From: Alcaligenaceae bacterium UBA6179
Lineage (GTDB): Bacteria; Pseudomonadota; Gammaproteobacteria; Burkholderiales; Burkholderiaceae_B
Length of the DNA: 22,344 nt
Reading direction: 5' to 3'
Assembly: GCA_002422175.1 (NCBI GenBank)
Contig: DITR01000055.1
Location: forward strand, 1,572-23,915
Shown here: positions 1-7,718 of the stretch, one piece after another
How positions within the stretch are numbered: the stretch's first letter is position 1
How the letters are laid out: each line of letters starts with the position of its first letter
Notes under the pieces: model-generated
Seen by the model: only the letters and a program-made list of their open reading frames with translations
Database searches by the model: none
Told to the model about the DNA's origin: nothing
Made by a program: the position numbers and the translations under genes

Positions 1-60
1 AGAACAACCCGCAAGTGTTGAATAAAAGCGAACGTGAGGTCAAACTAAGCTTATCGGGTT

Positions 61-378
61 TTAGTTCTTTTTTGGTTTAGGGGGTTTTGTTGCAGGTATG
101 GCCTGACCTTCTGGCACAATTTGTACAAACATTTCGTCTTGGTGCGCTAAACCCAGCTCACTTCGTGCCCGCTCTTCGGCTGCTTCAGTGCCTGATCTTA
201 AATCTTGCACCTCGGCTGCCATGGCTTGATTTCGGGCTTTTAATCCTTCATTTGCTTCACGATGTTCAGCAACATTTAATTCCAGATTCCAAACAGAAAG
301 CCACCCACCATTACCCATCCAAAGTGGGTATTGAATCAACGCCACAAGAAGCACCAAGGCAAGAAACAAAATGCGCAT
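61..378 (-). CDS. ftsB: Cell division protein FtsB
   Basis: This is the small bitopic inner-membrane protein that joins FtsL and FtsQ in the divisome. The 105-residue product is close to the usual length (about 100). It has a single N-terminal membrane segment at about residues 3-21 with only three residues before it, then a hydrophilic stretch at about 30-75 rich in Glu, Ala, Leu and Arg that looks like a coiled coil. The tail is short, basic and Pro/Lys-rich. The gene starts 19 bases after the eno stop on the same strand; eno-ftsB is a conserved pair in proteobacteria and supports the call. It is the last gene of the minus-strand run, and I see no convincing terminator in the 60 bases after it. 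Confidence 0.93.
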   Translation of the reverse strand: MRILFLALVLLVALIQYPLWMGNGGWLSVWNLELNVAEHREANEGLKARNQAMAAEVQDLRSGTEAAEERARSELGLAHQDEMFVQIVPEGQAIPATKPPKPKKN

Positions 379-397
379 AGTGGGGTTTGATGAGCCG

Positions 398-1684
398 TTA
401 TCGCAAATTATAGAAAGCTTCGCGGCCTGGGTAGGTTGCTACCTCAGCCAACTCTTCTTCAATACGAAGTAACTGGTTATATTTTGCCATGCGGTCTGAA
501 CGCGAGAGTGAACCTGTTTTGATCTGCATTGCATTGGTTGCCACAGCAATATCTGCAATAGTTGAATCTTCAGTTTCACCTGAACGATGCGACACCACTG
601 ACGTGTAGCCATGACGTTTGGCCATTTCAATTGCTGCAAAAGTTTCAGTCAAGGTACCAATTTGATTGATCTTAATCAAGATTGAGTTCGCAATACCTTG
701 GTCAATACCTTGTTTAAGAATGCGCGTGTTGGTCACAAATAAATCGTCACCGACAAGCTGTACTTTTTTACCCAACTGATCCGTTAAGATTTTCCAACCT
801 TCCCAATCATTTTCAGCCATACCATCTTCAATTGAGATGATGGGGTATTTATCGCACCACGTGGCCAACAAATTACTGAACTCTGCGCTGGTTAATGAAA
901 TGTTCCCTTCGCCTGCCAAGTGATATTTACCATCACGGTAAAACTCTGAAGCGGCACAATCAAGAGCCAACGCCATATCAGTACCGGCCTCGTAGCCCGC
1001 ACTCTCAATGGCACGCAAAATAAGCTCAATGGCGGCTTCGTGACTATCAACACTAGGGGCAAAACCACCCTCGTCACCCACAGCGGTCGACATACCTAGG
1101 TTATCAATTATTTTTTTCAAAGCATGAAATGTTTCTGCACCCATTTGTAGGGCTTGACGAAAACTTTTAGCCCCGATTGGCACAATCATGAATTCTTGTA
1201 AATCAAGCGTATTGTTGGCGTGTGCACCCCCATTGATAACATTCATCATCGGCACAGGCATGCTCATGGGGCCACTACCCCCAAAGTAACGAAACAATGA
1301 CAAGCCTGACTCGTCAGCAGCCGCGCGTGCAACAGCCATACTCACGGCCAACATTGCATTTGCACCCAAACGAGATTTAGTTTCCGTGCCATCTAATTCA
1401 ATTAGGGTGCGGTCAATAAATGTTTGCTCTTGTGCATCAAGGCCCATCAAGGCTTCAGAGATTTCGGTGTTGACATTTTCAACTGCCTTCAGAACACCCT
1501 TCCCTAAATAACGTTTTGCATCACCGTCACGCAATTCAATCGCCTCGCGCGATCCGGTTGATGCGCCTGAAGGCACAGCAGCACGGCCCATCGCCCCAGA
1601 CTCTAGCAACACATCACACTCAACAGTGGGGTTACCCCGAGAATCAAGAATTTCTCGGCCGACGATATCTACAATTGCGCTCAT
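398..1684 (-). CDS. eno: Enolase (phosphopyruvate hydratase)
   Basis: Enolase interconverts 2-phosphoglycerate and phosphoenolpyruvate in glycolysis and gluconeogenesis, and is usually also a degradosome component. The 428-residue length matches bacterial enolases. Seen in the sequence: the N-terminal REILDSRGNPT motif, Mg ligands Asp242, Glu286 and Asp313, Glu164 and Glu205, catalytic Lys338, and His366 and Lys389. All are offset by about four from E. coli numbering. The family signature ILIKINQIGT lies at 336-343. The ATG has an AAAGGA Shine-Dalgarno sequence upstream. A 107-base gap separates it from kdsA, larger than the other gaps in this run, and holds a possible promoter. PEP made here is a substrate of the adjacent KdsA. 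Confidence 0.98.
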   Translation of the reverse strand: MSAIVDIVGREILDSRGNPTVECDVLLESGAMGRAAVPSGASTGSREAIELRDGDAKRYLGKGVLKAVENVNTEISEALMGLDAQEQTFIDRTLIELDGTETKSRLGANAMLAVSMAVARAAADESGLSLFRYFGGSGPMSMPVPMMNVINGGAHANNTLDLQEFMIVPIGAKSFRQALQMGAETFHALKKIIDNLGMSTAVGDEGGFAPSVDSHEAAIELILRAIESAGYEAGTDMALALDCAASEFYRDGKYHLAGEGNISLTSAEFSNLLATWCDKYPIISIEDGMAENDWEGWKILTDQLGKKVQLVGDDLFVTNTRILKQGIDQGIANSILIKINQIGTLTETFAAIEMAKRHGYTSVVSHRSGETEDSTIADIAVATNAMQIKTGSLSRSDRMAKYNQLLRIEEELAEVATYPGREAFYNLR

Positions 1685-1723
1685 TTATTTTCCTTTACTT
1701 GATTCAAAAAAACAAAAGTTCTT

Positions 1724-1759
1724 AAATTTCAATATATGTTGTTAATGGGTTGATGTCTT
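1724..1759 (-). promoter_or_regulatory. Candidate sigma70 promoter for eno-ftsB
   Basis: In the 107-base kdsA-eno gap the minus strand reads AAGACA (complement of 1754-1759), 17 bases, then TATATT (complement of 1731-1736). The hexamers match the sigma70 consensus at 4/6 and 5/6, with ideal spacing. A start near 1724 would leave a leader of about 40 bases before the eno ATG. This would let eno and ftsB be transcribed apart from the upstream genes. The region is AT-rich, so chance is possible. Confidence 0.4.
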
Positions 1760-1791
1760 AAACTTTAAACGATTCAGCACAAAAATTAGAG

Positions 1792-2652
1792 CTAAACGTT
1801 ATTGTTAATTTGGTCTTCTAAAAAACCACCTGCTTTAGTACATTGATCAAGTTGCTTAAGAACAGTTAACAGTTGCTTCATGTACTGAAGGGGTACTGCA
1901 TTAGGGCCATCTGACATCGCTTGGGCTGGGTTGGGGTGAGTTTCCATGAAGATACCCGCCACACCGACCGCCATAGCAGCACGCGCTAAAACGGGTACAA
2001 ATTCTCTTTGGCCGCCAGATGAAGTACCTTGACCACCAGGTAACTGCACCGAATGCGTTGCATCAAAAACGACTGGGCACCCTGTTTCGCGCATGATAGC
2101 CAGGCTACGCATGTCAGACACTAAGTTGTTGTAACCAAATGATGCGCCACGCTCACACACCATAATTTGGGGCAACATCCCTGCCTCTTGGGCGGCTGCT
2201 TGTGCTTTCAGTACAACTTGCTGCATATCGTGAGGTGCTAAAAACTGACCTTTCTTAATATTGACAGGTACGCCACTGACTGCACATGCTTGAATAAAAT
2301 CAGTTTGTCTGCATAAAAACGCAGGTGTTTGCAGCACATCAACCACTTGGGCCGCGGCTTTAATTTGATCAATATCGTGTACGTCAGTTAGAACCGGAAC
2401 ACCTAGCTCAGACTTGACATCAGCCAAAATTTGCAACCCTTGATCGATGCCAGGGCCACGAAATGAATGACCTGAACTACGATTTGCCTTGTCAAACGAA
2501 CTTTTATAGATAAAAGGAATACCCAACGCCGTTGTGATTTCTTTTAAGGTGGCAGCTGTGTCAAACGCCATATCTCTTGATTCAATAACGCAAGGCCCTG
2601 CTATCAAAAAAAAAGGCTGATCAAGACCGACTTGGAAGTGAGCAAGCTTCAT
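1792..2652 (-). CDS. kdsA: 3-deoxy-D-manno-octulosonate 8-phosphate synthase
   Basis: KdsA condenses phosphoenolpyruvate with arabinose 5-phosphate to Kdo-8-phosphate, the first committed step toward the Kdo of the lipopolysaccharide inner core. The protein is 286 residues, the normal size. Visible motifs are IAGPCVIES (17-25), SFDKANRSS (52-60), CERGASFGY (166-174) and DATHSVQ (197-203). The GPC motif supplies Cys21; with His200, Glu237 and Asp248 this gives the full metal-ligand set of the metal-dependent class. The E. coli type has Asn at the Cys position. The ATG overlaps the pyrG stop by four bases (ATGA), so translation is probably coupled. The pyrG-kdsA-eno order is widespread in proteobacteria. 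Confidence 0.97.
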   Translation of the reverse strand: MKLAHFQVGLDQPFFLIAGPCVIESRDMAFDTAATLKEITTALGIPFIYKSSFDKANRSSGHSFRGPGIDQGLQILADVKSELGVPVLTDVHDIDQIKAAAQVVDVLQTPAFLCRQTDFIQACAVSGVPVNIKKGQFLAPHDMQQVVLKAQAAAQEAGMLPQIMVCERGASFGYNNLVSDMRSLAIMRETGCPVVFDATHSVQLPGGQGTSSGGQREFVPVLARAAMAVGVAGIFMETHPNPAQAMSDGPNAVPLQYMKQLLTVLKQLDQCTKAGGFLEDQINNNV

Positions 2653-4304
2653 GCGGTTGTCTCATGTTGTCTGCCTTTAAAGGCCAAGGCAGCATTGATA
2701 AAACTTGTAAATAAAGGATGGCCATCACGCGGGGTTGACGTGAATTCAGGGTGAAACTGCACACCCATAAACCAAGGATGAGCTGGTAATTCCATGATTT
2801 CTGGTAAGTTTTCAGTGGGGGTACGCGCACTGATGACCATACCTGCCGCTTCAAGCCTTGGCACGTAGACATTATTGACCTCGTAACGGTGACGATGACG
2901 CTCGTTGACCTCAGCACCATAAATAAGGCTGGCGAGTGTGCCAGCTTTAACCGGGCAACGTTGTGAACCTTTACGCATTGTGCCCCCCAAATCAGAGTCA
3001 GTCGAACGAACTTCGGTGACCCCTTCACGATCTTGCCACTCGGTAATTAACGCCACCACAGGGTTAGGAGAGCTGGGGTCAAATTCAGTGCTATTGGCAC
3101 CGCCCAAACCCACAACGTTTCGGGCAAATTCAATCACGGCGAGTTGCATGCCCAAACATATACCGAGATAAGGAATATTATTTTCACGGGCATAACGAAT
3201 CGCGGCAATTTTGCCTTCAGTGCCACGTTTACCAAAACCACCAGGCACCAGTATGGCGTCAAATTTGGCTAAAACATCAGCACCTTCGGTTTCTAGATCT
3301 TCTGAGTCAATATAGCTTACACAGACCTTAGATCGAGTATGAATACCCGCATGAATAAGGGCTTCAGCCAGCGATTTATAAGATTCGGTTAAATCAACGT
3401 ACTTGCCAACCATTGCAATTTCAACGCTATGCTCAGGGTGATTGAGTGCATGAACGAGGTTGTCCCACATGGATAAATCTGCTGCAGGTTCATTTAAACC
3501 CAGTACTTCACAGATCAAATTATCAAGACCTTGCTTGTGCAGCATGGAAGGTATTTGATAGATCGATTGAGCATCCCACACCGAAATGACGGCATCAAGC
3601 GGGACGTTTGAAAACATTGAGATTTTGGCTCGTTCTTCGTCTGGAATGGGGCGATCGGCACGACACAATAATGCGTGAGGAATAATGCCAATTTCACGCA
3701 ACTTTTGAACAGAATGTTGCGTCGGTTTCGTTTTGAGCTCGCCTGCTGCGGCAATGTAAGGCACCAAGGTCAAATGCACAAAAGCAGTTTGGTTGCGCCC
3801 TAAGCGGACACTCATTTGGCGCACAGCCTCAAGAAATGGCAGCGATTCAATATCACCTACTGTGCCACCAATTTCAACAACGGCCACATCAGTTTCGCCT
3901 TGCCACGCCTGGGTCGCACCGCGAACAATAAAATCTTGAATTTCGTTGGTAATGTGAGGTATGACTTGAACTGTTTTACCCAAATAATCGCCACGCCGCT
4001 CTTTACGCAAAACAGATTCGTAAATTTGGCCGGTCGTAAAGTTATTGGCCTTACGCATTTTTGAGGAAATGAATCGCTCATAATGCCCAAGATCTAGGTC
4101 AGTTTCGGCACCATCTTCGGTGACAAAGACCTCACCATGCTGAAACGGGCTCATCGTGCCTGGGTCGACATTGATGTAGGGGTCAAGTTTAAGCAGAGTC
4201 ACCCGCAAACCGCGCGATTCTAAGATGGCCGCTAAAGATGCAGCTGCAATGCCCTTACCAATTGAGGACACCACACCGCCTGTTACAAATACGTATTTTG
4301 TCAT
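2649..4304 (-). CDS. pyrG: CTP synthase
   Basis: CTP synthase makes CTP from UTP, ATP and glutamine, the last step of pyrimidine nucleotide synthesis. The 551-residue protein is full length. The N-terminal synthase domain (about 1-270) starts with YVFVTGGVVSSIGKG and contains the SPFQHGEVFV nucleotide-binding stretch near 52-61. The C-terminal class I glutaminase domain (about 295-540) has PGGFG, the nucleophile Cys383 in GICLGMQ, and His518 and Glu520 in FHPEF. The ATG has an AAGGGG Shine-Dalgarno sequence. The pepP stop lies 42 bases upstream, and the pyrG stop overlaps the kdsA start, consistent with one transcript. Confidence 0.98.
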   Translation of the reverse strand: MTKYVFVTGGVVSSIGKGIAAASLAAILESRGLRVTLLKLDPYINVDPGTMSPFQHGEVFVTEDGAETDLDLGHYERFISSKMRKANNFTTGQIYESVLRKERRGDYLGKTVQVIPHITNEIQDFIVRGATQAWQGETDVAVVEIGGTVGDIESLPFLEAVRQMSVRLGRNQTAFVHLTLVPYIAAAGELKTKPTQHSVQKLREIGIIPHALLCRADRPIPDEERAKISMFSNVPLDAVISVWDAQSIYQIPSMLHKQGLDNLICEVLGLNEPAADLSMWDNLVHALNHPEHSVEIAMVGKYVDLTESYKSLAEALIHAGIHTRSKVCVSYIDSEDLETEGADVLAKFDAILVPGGFGKRGTEGKIAAIRYARENNIPYLGICLGMQLAVIEFARNVVGLGGANSTEFDPSSPNPVVALITEWQDREGVTEVRSTDSDLGGTMRKGSQRCPVKAGTLASLIYGAEVNERHRHRYEVNNVYVPRLEAAGMVISARTPTENLPEIMELPAHPWFMGVQFHPEFTSTPRDGHPLFTSFINAALAFKGRQHETTA

Positions 4305-4346
4305 GACTATGGCACCCCTTAACAGGGCGCATGCTGGAAATATGAA

Positions 4347-6143
4347 TTATACAGATACTGGCTCAGTTTTCCCTAAAAGCCAGTCTAATGGGGCTCCAGA
4401 CAGGTCTGGTGCCAACTTAGAGCGAACCCAATGGTGATACTGATTTAGCCAAGCGAGTTCATGCGGACGTAATGCGTGCAAATCGAGGCATCGCGAATCG
4501 ATAGGACATACAGTCAGCGTTTCAAATGACAAAAAACGACCAAATTCCGATTCACCTGCCTCTTGGCAACAAATGAGGTTTTCAATGCGAACGCCCCATT
4601 GATTTGGTCGATACAAACCCGGCTCGTTTGACGTAATCATGCCCACATGCATTGCCGTTTGAGGGGTGACGCCAGCCCGATATGAAATGACTTGCGGGCC
4701 TTCATGCACATTTAAAAAATACCCCACACCATGCCCCGTTCCATGGCCATACTCAGTCAAACTAGCCCAAAGGGGCGCGCGTGCAATGGCATCAATGAGC
4801 GGAGAAGCGACCCCTTCGGGAAAAGTAAGTTGTGACAAAGCAATCATGCCGCGTAAAACGGCCGTACAGTCGGCGCGCTGCAAGTCGCTGAGTTGACCGA
4901 CCGGAATCATACGGGTGATGTCAGTGGTGCCACCAAGGTATTGCGCACCTGAGTCTAGCAATAACAGACCATCGCCTTCAATACTTGCATACGACGATTG
5001 CGTGGCACGATAGTGTGGCATTGCCCCATTGGCATTAAAAGCGGCAATGGTTGCAAAACTTCGCGACACGTAACCGGGTTGCTTAGATCGATATTGAAAT
5101 AATTTTGTATCAAGCATGAGTTCAGTTAGGGGCTCGATCGCTCGGTTTTCAATCGCTTTTTCAAGCCAAGCAAAAAATTCGCAGAGTGCCAAACCATCGT
5201 GACGCATAGCATGACGCACGTGATTTAACTCATGCTCGGTCTTGCGCGACTTCATTAATGTGCTTGGGTTGACCGCCATAACGCGTTGTGCCGGACAGGC
5301 GTTTATGAGTGCAACAGTCATGCGCATAGGGTCAAATAAAATAGCGTCGTGACCTGACACATGAGCTAATGCGTTTTGTACGGCCTCATAGGGCAAAACC
5401 TCAAAACCATCTTGCTTGAGCTCGGCATGTAAGGCTGGCCCCACTTTATTTAGATCAATAAAAATCTGTGCCGTTTGATCACTGATTAAAACGTGAGCCA
5501 TAAATACAGGGTTAAAGTCAACGTCTTGACCGCGTAAGTTCAACAACCAAGCCACGTCGTCAAGTGTTGAAATAACGTGCCACGCTGCATGGTATTGTTG
5601 CATTTCGCGGCGCACTGCAGCGAGCTTTTGTGATCGTGATAAACCTGCGTAGGTCAGATCAAAAGCGTACACTGGGGCAGTCGATAAATGAGGTCGATCA
5701 AGCCATACTTCACTGATGAGATCAAGGCCAGTCTCTATACGCACTTGACGTGGTGTGAGCAAACCCACTAGAGCCTGCGAGCCAGCCCATGATAGGGCTC
5801 GACCATCAACCGCCAGCGTGTCACCTGGTTTTAAATCTGCCGCAAGCCAATGCGTGTGTGCCAGGTCACCAACCGCACCGATTTTCATAAGCTCAAAACC
5901 CGAGCCAGCCAAATCGAGCTCAGCTTGAACCCAATATCGGCTGTCAACCCAAACCCCAGCAAATTCGGCTGTCACAACAACCGTACCGACCGAGCCGGTA
6001 AAGCCTGTCAACCAGCGCCTGACTTGCCACGATTCCGGCAAATATTCAGACAGATGGGGGTCAGCCGAGGGAATCAGGCAAGCCTGAACCCCTGCAACCC
6101 GCATGGCCTGACGCAGTAAATCAAGCTTTAAGTGCGGAGACAT
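4347..6143 (-). CDS. pepP: Xaa-Pro aminopeptidase, long three-domain M24B type
   Basis: A cytosolic metallo-aminopeptidase that removes N-terminal residues preceding proline. At about 598 residues it resembles the long eukaryotic-like aminopeptidase P with two N-terminal creatinase-like domains and a C-terminal M24 catalytic domain, rather than the roughly 440-residue E. coli PepP. The five metal ligands are visible: Asp397 (LDSGAQY), Asp408 (TTDITR), His471 (GHGTGHG), Glu507 (SNEPGLY) and Glu521 (GVRIEN), numbered from the ATG chosen here. The frame stays open to a TTG at 6167, but the ATG at 6143 is preferred because it gives the shorter overlap (23 bases) with scoB; neither start has a strong Shine-Dalgarno sequence. 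It lies between scoB and pyrG on the same strand. The assignment to M24B is firm; the preferred peptide substrate is not readable from sequence. Confidence 0.92.
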   Translation of the reverse strand: MSPHLKLDLLRQAMRVAGVQACLIPSADPHLSEYLPESWQVRRWLTGFTGSVGTVVVTAEFAGVWVDSRYWVQAELDLAGSGFELMKIGAVGDLAHTHWLAADLKPGDTLAVDGRALSWAGSQALVGLLTPRQVRIETGLDLISEVWLDRPHLSTAPVYAFDLTYAGLSRSQKLAAVRREMQQYHAAWHVISTLDDVAWLLNLRGQDVDFNPVFMAHVLISDQTAQIFIDLNKVGPALHAELKQDGFEVLPYEAVQNALAHVSGHDAILFDPMRMTVALINACPAQRVMAVNPSTLMKSRKTEHELNHVRHAMRHDGLALCEFFAWLEKAIENRAIEPLTELMLDTKLFQYRSKQPGYVSRSFATIAAFNANGAMPHYRATQSSYASIEGDGLLLLDSGAQYLGGTTDITRMIPVGQLSDLQRADCTAVLRGMIALSQLTFPEGVASPLIDAIARAPLWASLTEYGHGTGHGVGYFLNVHEGPQVISYRAGVTPQTAMHVGMITSNEPGLYRPNQWGVRIENLICCQEAGESEFGRFLSFETLTVCPIDSRCLDLHALRPHELAWLNQYHHWVRSKLAPDLSGAPLDWLLGKTEPVSV

Positions 6144-6777
6144 CAAGTTTTGCGCCTGTTTTTGCAATCACTTCATCAACCGTCACCTCAGGCGCCAGTT
6201 CGATCAAACGTAACCCGTTGTCACCCACTTCCATGACAGCTAAGTCGGTAATGATGAGGTCAACCACGCCAAGACCAGTTAAAGGCAGAGTGCATTGAGG
6301 CAAAAGCTTGATGTCTTCGCTACCATCTTTTTTGCGTGCAACGTGTTCCATTAAAACGACCACGCGTTTGACGCCTGCAACGAGATCCATCGCGCCGCCC
6401 ATACCTTTCACCATTTTGCCAGGAATCATCCAGTTGGCGAGATCACCCTTTTCAGAGACTTGCATCGCGCCCAAAATTGCTAAGTTAATTTTTCCGGCAC
6501 GGATCATGCCAAATGAATCAGCCGATGAAAAGATAGCTGAACCCGGTAAAGTGGTTACGGTTTGTTTACCTGCATTGATTAAGTCTGGGTCAATTTCATT
6601 TTCTGTCGGGAAAGGGCCAATACCCAGCAAACCATTTTCAGACTGAAGCCAAACTTCCATGTTGGCGGGTACATGGTTCGCCACCATGGTTGGCAAACCA
6701 ATACCCAAGTTGACATAAAAACCATCTTTTAATTCTAGCGCTGCACGAGCAGCCATTTGGTCACGATTCCAAGGCAT
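6121..6777 (-). CDS. scoB: 3-oxoacid CoA-transferase subunit B
   Basis: The B subunit carries the catalytic glutamate of succinyl-CoA:3-ketoacid CoA transferase, which moves CoA from succinyl-CoA to acetoacetate and so activates ketone bodies for catabolism. The 218-residue length is normal. It has the NLGIGLPT motif (23-30) and the SENG motif (46-49), whose Glu47 should form the glutamyl-CoA thioester intermediate. A strong AAGGAG lies before the ATG. It follows scoA with a 12-base gap and overlaps the start of pepP by 23 bases. The A and B sequences look most like ScoAB; the related AtoDA and PcaIJ transferases cannot be fully excluded by eye. Confidence 0.93.
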   Translation of the reverse strand: MPWNRDQMAARAALELKDGFYVNLGIGLPTMVANHVPANMEVWLQSENGLLGIGPFPTENEIDPDLINAGKQTVTTLPGSAIFSSADSFGMIRAGKINLAILGAMQVSEKGDLANWMIPGKMVKGMGGAMDLVAGVKRVVVLMEHVARKKDGSEDIKLLPQCTLPLTGLGVVDLIITDLAVMEVGDNGLRLIELAPEVTVDEVIAKTGAKLDVSALKA

Positions 6778-6789
6778 GAATCAGGCTCC

Positions 6790-7491
6790 TTAAGCGGCAG
6801 CGCGAATAGTGCGCTGCTCGATACGTTTTTCGGGGTGGGCGTTTAACACGATACGGTGAACATAAATACCGGGTAAATGTATTTGTTCAGGGTCTAAAGT
6901 GCCATTTTCAACAATCGACTCAACCTCAACCACAGTGACCTTTCCTGCCATACCCACATTGGGATTGAAATTACGGGCTGTTTTATTAAAAATTAAGTTG
7001 CCACTGCGATCTGCAACTTTGGCTTTTATGAGGGCAACTTCGGGGATTAATGCACGTTCCATCACATACACCACGCCGTCAAATGTTTTAGTCTCTTTAC
7101 CCTCAGCCACGATTGTGCCAACACCTGTTTTGGTGTAGAAGGCAGGAATACCACTACCCCCAGCACGCAATCGTTCGGCTAAGGTACCTTGGGGTGTAAA
7201 TTCAAGTTCGAGTTCACCCGCAAGATACTGGCGCTCAAATTCTTTATTTTCGCCCACATATGAGGAAATCATTTTGGTGATTTGACGCGTTTCTAATAAC
7301 TGGCCTAAACCAAAACCATCTACCCCAGCATTGTTGCTGATGCATGTTAAGTTCTTTTTACCTGAGTCGCGTAATGCCGCGATCAAGGCTTCAGGTATAC
7401 CGCACAAACCAAAACCACCGACAGCTATGGTTTGACCGTCTTCTACCAAGCCCTCGAGCGCTTGGGCTGCGCTGCCAAACACTTTATTCAT
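6790..7491 (-). CDS. scoA: 3-oxoacid CoA-transferase subunit A
   Basis: This is the A (CoA-binding) subunit of the heteromeric ketoacid CoA transferase, paired with scoB downstream. The 233-residue protein has the GGFGLCGIPE glycine-rich CoA transferase motif at 25-34, the NNAGVDGFGLG stretch at 53-63 and GGSGIPAFYTKTGVGT (about 111-126). All are typical of SCOT A subunits. An AAGGAG Shine-Dalgarno sequence lies about nine bases before the ATG. It is the first gene of the long minus-strand run and is divergent from the ETF-QO gene across a 227-base promoter region. Linkage with ETF-QO and the acetyl/propionyl-CoA synthetases fits a role in short-chain acid catabolism. Confidence 0.94.
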   Translation of the reverse strand: MNKVFGSAAQALEGLVEDGQTIAVGGFGLCGIPEALIAALRDSGKKNLTCISNNAGVDGFGLGQLLETRQITKMISSYVGENKEFERQYLAGELELEFTPQGTLAERLRAGGSGIPAFYTKTGVGTIVAEGKETKTFDGVVYVMERALIPEVALIKAKVADRSGNLIFNKTARNFNPNVGMAGKVTVVEVESIVENGTLDPEQIHLPGIYVHRIVLNAHPEKRIEQRTIRAAA

Positions 7492-7627
7492 GCTTTAAAC
7501 TCCTTGCCATTATGGTGGACATCTACGTTTTAAGTTTCAATAAAAAAATATAAGCAAACTTTAATGTACTAAAGAACAAGATAATAATAGACCGCATTTT
7601 AAAATTAAAAAGTCTTTTACAAAGATA

Positions 7628-7668
7628 TACTCTCTTAACATAGAGTAACTTTCTTAACATTTAGTATG
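7628..7668. promoter_or_regulatory. Repeated dyad element in the scoA / ETF-QO divergent promoter region
   Basis: Two similar 19-base units lie end to end, at 7631-7649 and 7650-7668. They match at 14 of 19 positions and share the core TCTTAACAT or CTCTTAACAT followed by AGTA. The first unit also forms a dyad, TACTCT at 7628-7633 against AGAGTA at 7642-7647 with an 8-base spacer. A period of about two helical turns is what two adjacent repressor dimers would need. The element lies about 50-90 bases before the ETF-QO ATG and in the shared upstream region of scoA. The regulator is unknown, and no regulator gene lies beside it. Confidence 0.4.
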
Positions 7669-7718
7669 TTGGGCCTGTTAATTTTAAATGATTGTATAGA
7701 TCTGTATGAGGAAAGAGC

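Noticed and set aside
1..80. A plus-strand open frame from position 3 to a TAG at 78-80, possibly the end of a gene convergent with ftsB, and a 6-base inverted repeat AACCCG (6-11) / CGGGTT (55-60).
   Set aside because: Only 25 codons with no recognisable sequence; the repeat arms are 43 bases apart with no stable stem, so neither a gene end nor a terminator is supported.
6121..6167. A longer PepP starting at TTG 6167.
   Set aside because: TTG start without a Shine-Dalgarno sequence and a longer overlap into scoB; the ATG at 6143 is a simpler start.
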